Source: Flavobacterium faecale (GTDB taxonomy: Bacteria; Bacteroidota; Bacteroidia; Flavobacteriales; Flavobacteriaceae). Taken from it: 64,000 nucleotides of DNA. A program made the position numbers and the translations under genes. The DNA lies in NCBI RefSeq assembly GCF_003076455.1, contig NZ_CP020918.1:4128001-4192000 (forward strand), given 5' to 3'. Of this stretch, positions 39,390-47,089 are shown piece after piece. The notes beneath the pieces are model-generated. The model was given only the letters and a program-made list of their open reading frames with translations. It did no database searches and was not told the DNA's origin. Each line of letters opens with the position of its first letter. The first letter of the stretch is position 1.

Positions 39390-39836
39390 GATTTTAGGAA
39401 AAAATAGGTTTACTTTTTTCTGGTACTCTTTATAATCAGAAAATTTTTGAAGTAATTGTTGCTCTTCATATTTTGTTTTGAAATAAAATAAAAGCAATAG
39501 TACGAAAGCAATGACTAATTTTAAAAATGAAACTTTATAAAAGGCATATCCAAACGTAAACAAGATAAGTCCTGTGTAAATAGGATGTCGACTAAGTTTG
39601 TACATTCCAAAAGTGATTAACTCAGAATCAGTTTTAGGCGTTGGAAAAACGGTTAAATTTTTGTTGAGCTGCAAGACCGAAAGTGCTGAGATAATAAAAC
39701 CTATAATGGCAAATAGCAATCCAATGTATTTTACTGATTGTGGAAGGTCAAAAGAGGGTAAAAAATCGAAAGCATACAATCCAAATAATAGGAATTGTAT
39801 GCTTACAAATAAATAATCTTTCCAAGTTTTTATCAT
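39372..39836 (-). CDS. Isoprenylcysteine methyltransferase-like membrane protein
   Basis: A 154-residue integral membrane protein with four to five helices and the ICMT/PEMT-type SAM-binding segment YKLSRHPIYTGLILFTFGYA (about residues 79-98) followed by YEEQQLLQKFSDYKEYQKKV. Bacterial relatives methylate unknown membrane-associated substrates. It overlaps the upstream methyltransferase gene by four bases, so the two are translationally coupled. It is the last gene of the cytochrome c operon. Confidence 0.82.
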   Translation of the reverse strand: MIKTWKDYLFVSIQFLLFGLYAFDFLPSFDLPQSVKYIGLLFAIIGFIISALSVLQLNKNLTVFPTPKTDSELITFGMYKLSRHPIYTGLILFTFGYAFYKVSFLKLVIAFVLLLLFYFKTKYEEQQLLQKFSDYKEYQKKVNLFFPKIIKPQE

Positions 39837-40432
39837 TTTTTCTTGCCTATAAATCGAACAACTGATCCTTTACCTTGATGATAAGGCCCTTCACTTAATT
39901 CGATAATTTCTGTTTTTAAGAAATCGAACTCAATGTTTTTAAATTCATCCTTGATCTCCTCTTCAGAAAATAACATCTCAAGATCTTTTGGTCCGCCAGA
40001 AGGATATTGCAATTGTTCTTTGCTAAATGCCTCAAAAATTAGTACTCCATTCGGTTTTAACAATTCTTCAATTTGCTTGTGAATCGTTGCACGAATAGAT
40101 TTTGGAAAATGAGCATAAATAAAAACCGCTCCATCAAAAGAAGCGGGTTCAAAATCTAATTCTTCTAGTATCCTAACGCGATAATCAATCTTTACACCTT
40201 GATCATTAGCTAGCTTGTCTGCCTTTTTTTTACCTTCAATACTCGTATCAAAAGCAAAAACTTCAAATCCGTTTTTTGCTGCAAAAACGGCATTGCGACC
40301 TTCTCCTTCGGCAGGAAATACTATTTTTCCGTTTTCAGGCAATTTAGAAATCGATTCTGCAAAAAATTGATTGGGCTTAATTCCGTAAGCATACTCGTTT
40401 TCAGCATATCGTTCGTTCCAAAAATCACTCAT
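39833..40432 (-). CDS. Class I SAM-dependent methyltransferase
   Basis: A 199-residue soluble methyltransferase. MSDFWNERYAENEYAYGIKPNQFF at the start and the SAM loop VFPAEGEGRNAVFAA are typical of the TehB/thiopurine methyltransferase-like group. PNGVLIFEAFSKEQL follows in the core. Some members detoxify metalloids such as tellurite or selenite; the substrate here is unknown. It overlaps the DUF6132 gene upstream by 8 nt and the ICMT-like gene downstream by 4 nt. Confidence 0.85.
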   Translation of the reverse strand: MSDFWNERYAENEYAYGIKPNQFFAESISKLPENGKIVFPAEGEGRNAVFAAKNGFEVFAFDTSIEGKKKADKLANDQGVKIDYRVRILEELDFEPASFDGAVFIYAHFPKSIRATIHKQIEELLKPNGVLIFEAFSKEQLQYPSGGPKDLEMLFSEEEIKDEFKNIEFDFLKTEIIELSEGPYHQGKGSVVRFIGKKK

Positions 40433-40634
40433 TGTTTTCTTTCTTTTTTGGTGAAGTTACAAACATATTAAATAACAAACCACCCATTAAACCACCATAT
40501 AAAGTACTATTTATCGGCTTTGAGGTAATGGCACAAGTACCTGAAGCGCAGCCTACAAAATGATAATAAGCATACCCCGCAATCAGACCTACCACTACTC
40601 CAACTCCTGTAAAAATATATTGTTTTTTCGTCAT
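40425..40634 (-). CDS. DUF6132-type small membrane protein
   Basis: A 69-residue protein from the ATG that begins one base after the rhodanese stop; a longer start at 40679 would overlap the rhodanese gene by 44 nt and is less likely. It has two membrane helices joined by VGCASGTCAITSKP, the hallmark of this family (GC-SGTC-ITS). The two Cys at the membrane surface suggest sulfur or thiol chemistry with the neighbouring rhodanese, which is inference from context. Confidence 0.78.
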   Translation of the reverse strand: MTKKQYIFTGVGVVVGLIAGYAYYHFVGCASGTCAITSKPINSTLYGGLMGGLLFNMFVTSPKKKENNE

Positions 40635-40635
40635 T

Positions 40636-41013
40636 TTAATTGCATTTTGATTCGCCTCCACAGCAGGACTTTTTTTCAATAGTAGTTTCCCCTTTTATAG
40701 GATAACCTTTTTGAGCCCATTTTGAAAGGCCCTTCTTCATTTGTAACAAATTAGTAAAGCCATAATCACTTAACAATGTTACTACTTGCAAACTACGCTC
40801 ACCTAATAAAGACGCCACAATTACTTTCTCCTCTTTTGGGATTTCGTTCATTCTTAAAGCCAATTGACTCATTGGAATGTGTAAAACACGCGGAATATCA
40901 AACGAAAACTGATCAAATTCCTTTTCTTCACGAACATCGAGCAATAGATAATTTCGTTTAATTAATTCTAATGTGCTTGTTGGGCAAACCTCTTTTATTC
41001 TTAACTCTTCCAT
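40636..41013 (-). CDS. Rhodanese-like protein lacking the catalytic Cys
   Basis: A 125-residue protein with a single rhodanese fold (LLLDVREEKEFDQFSF, HIPMSQLALRM, KGLSKWAQKGYPI). The loop that normally holds the catalytic Cys reads VASLLGERSLQ, with S68 where C is expected, so sulfur transfer by the usual persulfide is not possible there. Instead the C-terminus has KKSCCGGESKCN with three Cys. It is in an operon with a cytochrome c upstream (3-nt gap) and DUF6132 downstream. It may bind rather than transfer sulfur or metal. Confidence 0.82.
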   Translation of the reverse strand: MEELRIKEVCPTSTLELIKRNYLLLDVREEKEFDQFSFDIPRVLHIPMSQLALRMNEIPKEEKVIVASLLGERSLQVVTLLSDYGFTNLLQMKKGLSKWAQKGYPIKGETTIEKKSCCGGESKCN

Positions 41014-41016
41014 AAC

Positions 41017-41997
41017 TTACTTTTTATCAAATACAATACTCCAAATTCCTCTTACTTCATTCTCACTATAACCCGTTGCCAAATCATTTGGATACAATCC
41101 TTTTATTTTCATTTGTACTTCTGGTTTAATATTATCAGACGTACCATGACATTGCAAACACATAGCATTAGTTGGTATAGGGTAGTAAAAATGTACTTTA
41201 TCGCCTTTCTCTACGACGACTGGTTTAAGTTCTTTATTTGCTGCCAAATCTTTCTTGAATTTCTCGATATAAATCAATTCTTCGGCATTTGCTTTATTGT
41301 TTGGATTTCTATTTTTATCAGAAACACGTTTGATTTTTGCGTTGTAATTCACGGACATACTATCTGTTAATGGAATGGCCTGAATATTACAAAAAGCCAT
41401 TGCTTCTATAGTTCCTTTCTTTTGGATGGTTCCCATTAGATTTTTACCTAAAACCTTTTGGGTTCCCAATGCGTATTCTAAACCTATATCTGCATAAGTT
41501 TTTTCTTTTGCAGCAGCAACAAACTCTTTACCTGATTGTTCCCAATCTGTATTTCCGTGACCTTGCCAATGCTCCTTGAACCATGCCGGCGCTTCCACTT
41601 TATAATCATACATAAATGCGGCAATTTTTACGGTAGCACTATCAGGGAAAACTTGTTTTGGCATCACGCCAAATTTTCTCACTGCTCCATATAGTAAAGC
41701 ATTATCATCTGTAGGATTTGCTACAAATTCAGAAATTGCTTTTATAAATTCGGCTTTGTTATATCCTTCCTTATCAATATAACGTGCTTTAATAGCAACA
41801 AATGGCGGTGCGATTCTCCCTTCATCCTCAGCTGCAGTAGGACTATGGCAGGTGTAACAGTGCTTCTCCATTAAATCTTTGGCCTCTTGGGGTTGATAAA
41901 CAAAACTAGTAGCGTTGTCAATATCTTGATACGAATGCTTCTTCATATTACAAGAGAAAAGTAGAACTACCGAAAAAAGTATAACGATTTTTTTCAT
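41017..41997 (-). CDS. Cytochrome c with DUF3365-like domain, lipoprotein
   Basis: A 326-residue lipoprotein (lipobox VLLFSC near residue 16). The first ~130 residues form a cytochrome c domain with CYTCH and a distal Met in FGVMPKQVFPDS. The second part (about 150-326) resembles the DUF3365/Tll0287-type heme sensor domain and contains CLQCHGTSDN. It is therefore a periplasmic or outer-membrane diheme protein for electron transfer or redox sensing. It heads the operon that runs down to 39372 and has its own FNR-like box with a very short 5' leader. Confidence 0.82.
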   Translation of the reverse strand: MKKIVILFSVVLLFSCNMKKHSYQDIDNATSFVYQPQEAKDLMEKHCYTCHSPTAAEDEGRIAPPFVAIKARYIDKEGYNKAEFIKAISEFVANPTDDNALLYGAVRKFGVMPKQVFPDSATVKIAAFMYDYKVEAPAWFKEHWQGHGNTDWEQSGKEFVAAAKEKTYADIGLEYALGTQKVLGKNLMGTIQKKGTIEAMAFCNIQAIPLTDSMSVNYNAKIKRVSDKNRNPNNKANAEELIYIEKFKKDLAANKELKPVVVEKGDKVHFYYPIPTNAMCLQCHGTSDNIKPEVQMKIKGLYPNDLATGYSENEVRGIWSIVFDKK

Positions 41998-42017
41998 GAT
42001 GCGTTTTTAAGTTTTTG

Positions 42018-42060
42018 TAAAACTATTTATTAATAGCCAAAAGAAGTGTAACATTTATCA
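42018..42060 (-). promoter_or_regulatory. FNR-like box plus -7 element, cytochrome c operon
   Basis: On the minus strand TGATAAATGTTA (42060-42049) precedes TAGTTTTA (42025-42018, last base off consensus) with the same 35-nt edge spacing. The cytochrome gene starts 20 nt further on. Confidence 0.62.
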
Positions 42061-42152
42061 CAAGAGTCTCTTTTTACTAATAGAGTATATTAATACAACT
42101 ATAATTAGAAACTATTAATTACAATTTTACGATAAATTTAATTACTACAACA

Positions 42153-42195
42153 TGACTCTTGTCACATAACATTAATTAAATCTACACTAAATTTG
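42153..42195 (+). promoter_or_regulatory. FNR-like box plus -7 element, peroxiredoxin
   Basis: TGACTCTTGTCA (42153-42164) and TAAATTTG (42188-42195, exact consensus) have the 35-nt spacing. On the opposite strand TAAAATTG at 42129-42122 also lies 35 nt from the other edge, so the box might act in both directions. Confidence 0.75.
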
Positions 42196-42552
42196 AAATG
42201 TAAAATAATCAACTAAATACATACAAAAATGGAAGATCAAATAATTTCAATGCCGAGAATTGGTGATATGGCTCCAGATTTTGAAGCGGTAACCACTACA
42301 GGAAAAATAAAATTTTCAGAATATAATAAAGGAAGTTGGGTGGTGTTTTTTTCACATCCTGCTGATTTTACTCCAGTTTGCACCACCGAAATGAGTGGGT
42401 TTGCTCTAGAAAAAGAGTTCTTTGCAAAACACAATACCAAATTAATGGGATTAAGTATCGATAGTATTCACTCGCACATTGCTTGGGTAAATGCCGTGAA
42501 CGAAAAAACAGGTGTTTTATTCGAATTTCCGATTGTTGCAGATAAGTAATGG

Positions 42553-43128
42553 TTAAAATTTAATGTCGTATTTTATTCCAAAATTAGTCAGGACAAAATT
42601 TAATTTTTCTTTGAGGTTTTCGAATGATTTATAAGCATCAAAATCTAACCATTGATATTTTATTCTCCGCCATAGAATTTCAATCAGGTTTAACTCTGGA
42701 GAATAAGGTGGCAAAAAGTAAATTAAAACATCTTTTTCTTTCCATTGTTCTATTTTAGCCATAAACTTCTTTGATTTGTGTATGGGAGAATTGTCAAGAA
42801 TTACAATGGTTTTTTTAATGGTTTGTTCCACAAATCGATTCATAAAACTGATGATTCTATCTGAATTAAAGGTTGTTTCAAGTGTTTCGAAATAGAGTTT
42901 ATTTTTACGGGTCATTAATCCAACTACATTCTGATATTTACCTTTAGCAGCGGGTAACAAAATTGGATTATCCTTTGTTTGCCAAGCATAAGGCACATTA
43001 GGAGAGAGTCCAAAATGACTTTGGTCTCCAAAATATAAATCAATATAACCGCTATCTTCCAAACTCTTTAATGTTTCTATCTGCTCTTGTTTAAATCTAA
43101 ATTGTTCTTCGTTGCGTTTGCCTTTCAA
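42553..43128 (-). CDS. IS630 transposase, DDE domain (ORF B)
   Basis: A 191-residue frame from a TTG codon with the IS630 catalytic triad: Asp in DLYFGDQSHFGL, Asp in IVILDNSPIHKSK and Glu in PPYSPELNLIEILWRRIK. Upstream codons of the same frame (YKWKRARLSL) belong to the protein, so the TTG is a formal start only. It should be translated as a fusion with ORF A through a frameshift, or the gene is broken. Confidence 0.85.
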   Translation of the reverse strand: MKGKRNEEQFRFKQEQIETLKSLEDSGYIDLYFGDQSHFGLSPNVPYAWQTKDNPILLPAAKGKYQNVVGLMTRKNKLYFETLETTFNSDRIISFMNRFVEQTIKKTIVILDNSPIHKSKKFMAKIEQWKEKDVLIYFLPPYSPELNLIEILWRRIKYQWLDFDAYKSFENLKEKLNFVLTNFGIKYDIKF

Positions 43129-43150
43129 AGAGAGTCTAGCTCTTTTCCAC

Positions 43151-43543
43151 TTATAGCCCAGTAACTTTTAAAAAATTCTGCAAAGTCTTTTTGCAGATGA
43201 CAATATTGTGTTGCTCCTCAAAGTAAATTAATACATTTTTTAAATTTCTATTGTGAAGTTCTAATTGCTTGGAAACTTCTTCCGTATAGTCTTTTAAAAG
43301 AGTTTTTGCTCCTCTTCCTTCTGATATAGCAAGAGAATCAACCCCAATACTAGCCCAACTATCAAACCAACGTTCAATCGTTCTGCGACTGACTTTAAAA
43401 ATAGAAGCCAAGTCTTTAATCTTGTGTCTTTGATGTGATAAAACAAGGCATTGACTACGTTTCCTAACAGTATTATTAGGGCTATTTTGGTAAAGGTGCT
43501 CTAGTACCAAAACCTCTTCTTCTTTTAGTGTTACATATCTCAT
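43151..43543 (-). CDS. IS630 transposase, DNA-binding part (ORF A)
   Basis: A 130-residue N-terminal part with two helix-turn-helix segments (DLASIFKVSRRTIERWFDSWA and a second near NVLIYFEEQHNIVICKKTLQNFL). It ends LKVTGL at a TAA. Skipping one base at the last codon would join it to ORF B as LKVTG-YKWKRARLSL, the normal IS630 sequence at this point. Confidence 0.82.
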   Translation of the reverse strand: MRYVTLKEEEVLVLEHLYQNSPNNTVRKRSQCLVLSHQRHKIKDLASIFKVSRRTIERWFDSWASIGVDSLAISEGRGAKTLLKDYTEEVSKQLELHNRNLKNVLIYFEEQHNIVICKKTLQNFLKVTGL

Positions 43544-43967
43544 AATGAGATAAATATAGTAAATTTTTCATATATTAACAACAAAATACGACATTATTTT
43601 ATTCTTATTACTTATTAGTATGGAAGTTTCAAAAAAATACGGAATGCTGCAACCAGGTGAAAGTGAAACAGCAGCAGTAAGAGCTGTTTTTATCATGGAT
43701 CCAAAAGGTAAAGTGCGCTTAATGATGTATTATCCCTTAAATGTGGGTCGAAATATGGCCGAAATCAAGCGTTCTCTACTCGCATTACAAACATCAGATG
43801 AGTATAAAGTTGCAATGCCTCTCGACTGGCAACCTGGCGACAAAGTAATTGTACCCGCTCCAAAAACAGTAGAGGAACTAGCAGAAAGAAAAAACAGTGA
43901 TTTAGAAATGGTAGATTGGTATCTGGCCAAAAAATCTATTTAATAGTAGTAAATAAACAATTTGATT

Positions 43968-44001
43968 AAACCGTCTCAATAGTATTTTGAGACGGTTTTT
44001 T
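43968..44001 (+). terminator. Terminator after the peroxiredoxin
   Basis: AAACCGTCTCAA (43968-43979) pairs with TTGAGACGGTTT (43987-43998), followed by more T. Confidence 0.88.
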
Positions 44002-44203
44002 TGTTCGTCCTACTTACTACTATTCTACATCGCAATTGAAAAACATCGCCATTAGTTTTTTCTCAAGAAAAGAAGCAGAAAATTTTTAATCGAAATATAA
44101 AATATCTCTCTTGCTTGTTAAGGGTAAAACACCTACTTAAAGAACAAGCAATTTAACAGCGATAAAATTTATTCTTTTTATTATCACAAATCTTTATACT
44201 AAC

Positions 44204-44246
44204 TGATCAAGATCATTTTCAATTTCAAAGTATTTGCTCAACTTTG
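44204..44246 (+). promoter_or_regulatory. FNR-like box plus -7 element, gene at 44353
   Basis: TGATCAAGATCA (44204-44215) is followed at the 35-nt spacing by CAACTTTG (44239-44246), one mismatch from TAnnTTTG. It lies in the 409-nt gap after the peroxiredoxin; apart from the terminator nothing else is visible there. Confidence 0.65.
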
Positions 44247-44352
44247 AAAGATGATCAACACTTACAACATCAGTTATACAATTAGTAAAATAAACGATTT
44301 GTAATAAGGTAGTTCGTAAATGAAAATTGGAAGAAGTAAAAATTAATTTATC

Positions 44353-44664
44353 ATGGAAAAAATAAAAATGGATAGTTTAATAACAGTATTAGCCTATGTA
44401 GAAAAGTTAGGATTTACATCTCAATTTGAAGTTAATGGAGACCTATTAACTTCGCTTAAAACAAAGAAAAAGTATAAGCCTAAGCAAATAAAAATAATAC
44501 ATTTTTATCGCTTTGAAGGAACATCAAGCCAAGACGATAGCGCTATTATGTATGCTATTGAGACTGACGATAATGAAAAAGGAACTTTGGTAGATGGCTA
44601 TGGAAGTAGTGCTGACACAGCAACTTCTGATTTCATGCGTGCAGTAGATGACATTCATAAATAA
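44353..44664 (+). CDS. Small conserved protein (often misnamed PRPP synthetase)
   Basis: A 103-residue soluble protein with the phrases FYRFEGTSSQDDSAIMYAIET and KGTLVDGYGSSADT. I recall flavobacterial proteins with this pattern (about 100 residues, FYRFEG-DPDDSSI-YAI) that databases label phosphoribosylpyrophosphate synthetase although they lack that enzyme's domains. The true function is unknown. It stands alone behind an FNR-like box, which points to stress or redox control. Confidence 0.7.
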   Translation: MEKIKMDSLITVLAYVEKLGFTSQFEVNGDLLTSLKTKKKYKPKQIKIIHFYRFEGTSSQDDSAIMYAIETDDNEKGTLVDGYGSSADTATSDFMRAVDDIHK

Positions 44665-44903
44665 CATAATATTGAGTATAAACACTATAGTATTACGGCA
44701 TTTAAGCTTGTTTGCAACATAATTTAGTGGTTGTCTATTGTAAGTACTATTTTCTGTCTAAAAATCAGGCCCAGAATTGACCACTGTTATTGGTAATAAA
44801 AGGACAAAAATGTAGATATCTTGATAAATAAACTTAGCTGACATATTTGTTAAGTAGTAGTTTTCAAATTTAAATATAAACTGTTTAAAATCAATTTTAT
44901 AAC

Positions 44904-44946
44904 TGATCTAGGTCATTTCTTCTTTTGTTATAATATTGGAACTTAG
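44904..44946 (+). promoter_or_regulatory. FNR-like box, gene at 45011
   Basis: TGATCTAGGTCA (44904-44915) is the most frequent form of the box. The octamer at the 35-nt spacing, GAACTTAG, has two mismatches to TAnnTTTG; TAATATTG at 44931-44938 is an alternative -7 element. It occupies the 346-nt gap between two small genes, where nothing else is seen. Confidence 0.62.
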
Positions 44947-45010
44947 CTGTTATTCTCAGGAGAAACCTTTCACTCACCAATCCTGATAATTAACCATTTA
45001 AAACAAAGTT

Positions 45011-45271
45011 ATGAAAGCAAAATCTAAAAAAATGACGGGCGAAATTTCTGCCGCTCTTACTAATGCAATTCTAGCAAAGGCTAGCACTAAGAAAATAATA
45101 AAGAAAATTGATTCGGCTGCTAAAAAATTAGCGAAAAAAATCAATAAAGAAACTAAAGGAACCATCACCAAAATTAAAAAAAAGAGTGCTAAAAAAGTCA
45201 AGAAAGTCAAAAAGGAGTTAAAAAAAGAAATCCTAAAAAACGAACCCATTCTTGAAGGTGCAGTTCTTTAA
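45011..45271 (+). CDS. Very basic Lys-rich small protein
   Basis: An 86-residue protein in which about one third of residues are Lys, arranged in repeats such as KKIIKKIDSAAKKLAKKI and KKSAKKVKKVKKELKKEI, with a short acidic-hydrophobic end (NEPILEGAVL). The composition resembles histone H1-like nucleoid proteins but no family motif is visible, so DNA or RNA binding is only a suggestion. It has its own FNR-like box. Codon use and composition support real coding, although the opposite strand is also open. Confidence 0.62.
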   Translation: MKAKSKKMTGEISAALTNAILAKASTKKIIKKIDSAAKKLAKKINKETKGTITKIKKKSAKKVKKVKKELKKEILKNEPILEGAVL

Positions 45272-45515
45272 TAAAGCATTAGTACACTTAGCATCATTTT
45301 AGCTTGATAATCGAGGATGTATCATAGCAGTACAAAACAGAATCTTTGTTTTATACTCTAATGCAATTCCTGAATGTTCAATTTTTAAAAAATTTTTTGG
45401 CAACAGCCAGAAACAGTTGTTTATGTAATCAGCATTTAGCAAGCAATCAAGCTGATAACGGTAAAAAAACAAACTGTACCACTACCCTATAATTAATCAA
45501 TAAATAAAAAATAAA

Positions 45516-45893
45516 ATGGAACTACATAAAAACTTAGGCATTTGGATGGATCATGAAAAAGCGTATTTAATTGATTTACATGATAAAGAAAACACCCATA
45601 CGATCGTTTCTAACTTTACTTTTGAGACTAAAGAAGCTGCATTTAGTGACAGCGAAAAAGGAATGCACAACAAGCGTCAACAAATGCATGAGGCCTATTA
45701 CAAAGAAATTGCCAAAGCCATATTAAACTACAATCAGGTCCTATTATTTGGTCCTACCAATGCCAAAGCAGAGCTACATAATTTCTTGAACAAAGATTTA
45801 CATTTTAAGGAGATTAAAATCGACGTACAAGCTGCCGATAAAATGACCGATAATGAAAAAGATGCTTTTGTGAAAAATCATTTTAAAAACTAG
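45516..45893 (+). CDS. Conserved small protein, eRF1-domain-like
   Basis: A 125-residue soluble protein starting MELHKNLGIWMDHEKAYLID and containing NQVLLFGPTNAKAELHNFLNKD, a pattern of a central beta strand and loop seen in small bacterial proteins likened to the C-terminal eRF1/host-attachment fold. I have seen such proteins among stress genes of Bacteroidota, but the function is not known. No FNR-like box was recognised in the 244-nt gap upstream. Confidence 0.65.
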   Translation: MELHKNLGIWMDHEKAYLIDLHDKENTHTIVSNFTFETKEAAFSDSEKGMHNKRQQMHEAYYKEIAKAILNYNQVLLFGPTNAKAELHNFLNKDLHFKEIKIDVQAADKMTDNEKDAFVKNHFKN

Positions 45894-45969
45894 AGAAATC
45901 CGAGTTTGAAATACTAAAAACCTTCAATTTCAATTGATTTTGGAGGTTATTTGAAATAAATAGAAAAGA

Positions 45970-46012
45970 TGACCAATGTCATACTTTCTATTTAAACATT
46001 ACTTTATTTTTG
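45970..46012 (+). promoter_or_regulatory. FNR-like box plus -7 element, regulator operon
   Basis: TGACCAATGTCA (45970-45981) and TATTTTTG (46005-46012, exact) stand at the 35-nt spacing. The mscS start codon at 46022 is only nine bases beyond the -7 element, so the message is nearly leaderless. The operon encodes the likely activator itself, so this is an autoregulatory site. Confidence 0.72.
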
Positions 46013-46021
46013 TTAGATCAT

Positions 46022-47089
46022 ATGAATCTCAACAAGATAATAACATCACTCCCTTACGAGCCCATTATTACTTACAGCGTAGTAATTTTAGGCAGCATTT
46101 TATTGGGATTACTTGTAAGGTGGGGATTATTTTGGCTTCTTACATTTAGTAACACAAAGAAACCAACCATTTTAAAAGCACAATTACTCAAGCATTTAAA
46201 AAAACCAGCTAAATTCCTGTTACCATTTCTATTCATCTACTGCTCTTTTGCTATTATTGGCTTGGCATCTTACTGGCAAACAATCGTCGAAAGTTTAATT
46301 ATCATCAACTTCTCATGGATCTTAATTGCTTTATTAAATGCCGCCGAAGAAATTGTACAGCAAAAATTTACTATTGATGGCTTCCATCAAGCTAAAGAAA
46401 GAAAGGTCTTGACGCAACTGCGCTTCATGAAGAGTTTTTCAATTATCATTATTATCACTATTGCCATTGCTGTTGTTTTATGGAATATTCCTGCAGCAAG
46501 AAAATTAGGTACAACCATACTAACTTCAGCAGGTGTAATTGGTATTATTGCGGGTGTTGCCGCCCAAAAATCACTTGCCAATCTTATTACTGGTTTTCAA
46601 ATAGCCTTTACTCAGCCTATAAAAATTGATGATGAAGTGGTCATTCAAGGTGAGTTTGGTACTGTTGAAGATATCACACTTACCTATGTTGTGATCAAAA
46701 CCTGGGATTGGAGGCGACTCGTTATCCCTCTTAATTTTTTTAATGACAACTCCTTTGTAAACTGGACTTTTAGTTCTAGAGAATTAATTGGCAGTGTTTT
46801 TATCTCTGTAGATTATACTTTTCCTGTTGCTAAACTAAGAACAAAACTAATAGCACTTTTAAATGACAACCTGCTATGGGATAAAAAAATAGGGGAACTA
46901 TTAGTTACAAAAAGCGATGATCGAGCAATGGAATTGCGTTGTACGTTTAGTGCTAAAAACGCCTCAGATGTTTGGACCTTACGCTGTCAAATGAGAGAAC
47001 AACTCATAGGTTTTATACAAGAAAACTATCCTGATTCTTTACCAAAATTAAGACAAGTAGACGAATTTAAAAAAAGTAAAAATGAGTGA
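46022..47089 (+). CDS. MscS-family mechanosensitive channel
   Basis: A 355-residue inner-membrane protein. Four to five hydrophobic helices (to about residue 190) are followed by the MscS beta domain (DDEVVIQGEFGTVEDITLTYVVIKTWDWRRLVIPLNFF). The pore-lining helix region reads LTSAGVIGIIAGVAAQKSLANLITG. The channel would open under membrane tension and release solutes in osmotic shock. The ATG at 46022 was preferred over a TTG at 46010. It overlaps the histidine kinase gene by 8 nt and leads a three-gene operon. Confidence 0.88.
   Translation: MNLNKIITSLPYEPIITYSVVILGSILLGLLVRWGLFWLLTFSNTKKPTILKAQLLKHLKKPAKFLLPFLFIYCSFAIIGLASYWQTIVESLIIINFSWILIALLNAAEEIVQQKFTIDGFHQAKERKVLTQLRFMKSFSIIIIITIAIAVVLWNIPAARKLGTTILTSAGVIGIIAGVAAQKSLANLITGFQIAFTQPIKIDDEVVIQGEFGTVEDITLTYVVIKTWDWRRLVIPLNFFNDNSFVNWTFSSRELIGSVFISVDYTFPVAKLRTKLIALLNDNLLWDKKIGELLVTKSDDRAMELRCTFSAKNASDVWTLRCQMREQLIGFIQENYPDSLPKLRQVDEFKKSKNE

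Larger units (their letters stand above)
42545..43612 (-). mobile_element. IS630-family insertion sequence
   Basis: A 1068-bp element bounded by TA at 42543-42544 and 43613-43614, the target duplication typical of the IS630/Tc1 group. The imperfect terminal inverted repeats begin AGTAAT and share AATGTCGTATTTT at the same distance from each end. It carries two minus-strand transposase frames. The ends were placed by aligning the two termini and by restoring the peroxiredoxin frame. Confidence 0.9.
42229..43943 (+). pseudogene. 1-Cys peroxiredoxin gene interrupted by an IS
   Basis: The first part (42229-42544) encodes residues 1-105 of a Prx6-type peroxiredoxin with the catalytic Cys in DFTPVCTTEMSGFA and ends VAD. 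The rest (43615-43943) encodes MEVSKKYGMLQPGESETAAVRAVF through KKSI. Removing the 1068-bp IS and one copy of the TA duplication restores a continuous 214-codon frame (VAD-I-S-MEVS), the expected family length. As it stands, translation stops one codon into the IS and the product lacks the C-terminal half. The enzyme would reduce peroxides. The insertion must be recent, since both halves are intact. Confidence 0.9.

Noticed and set aside
43180..43200. T-TTT-TTA heptamer as a minus-one slippery site for the transposase
   Set aside because: A minus-one slip enters a frame that stops before ORF B; only a plus-one change joins the two frames.
44998..45249. Minus-strand frame opposite the Lys-rich gene
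   Set aside because: Its Phe/Leu-rich product is the mirror of the AAA/AAG codons of the plus-strand gene and it has no promoter of its own.
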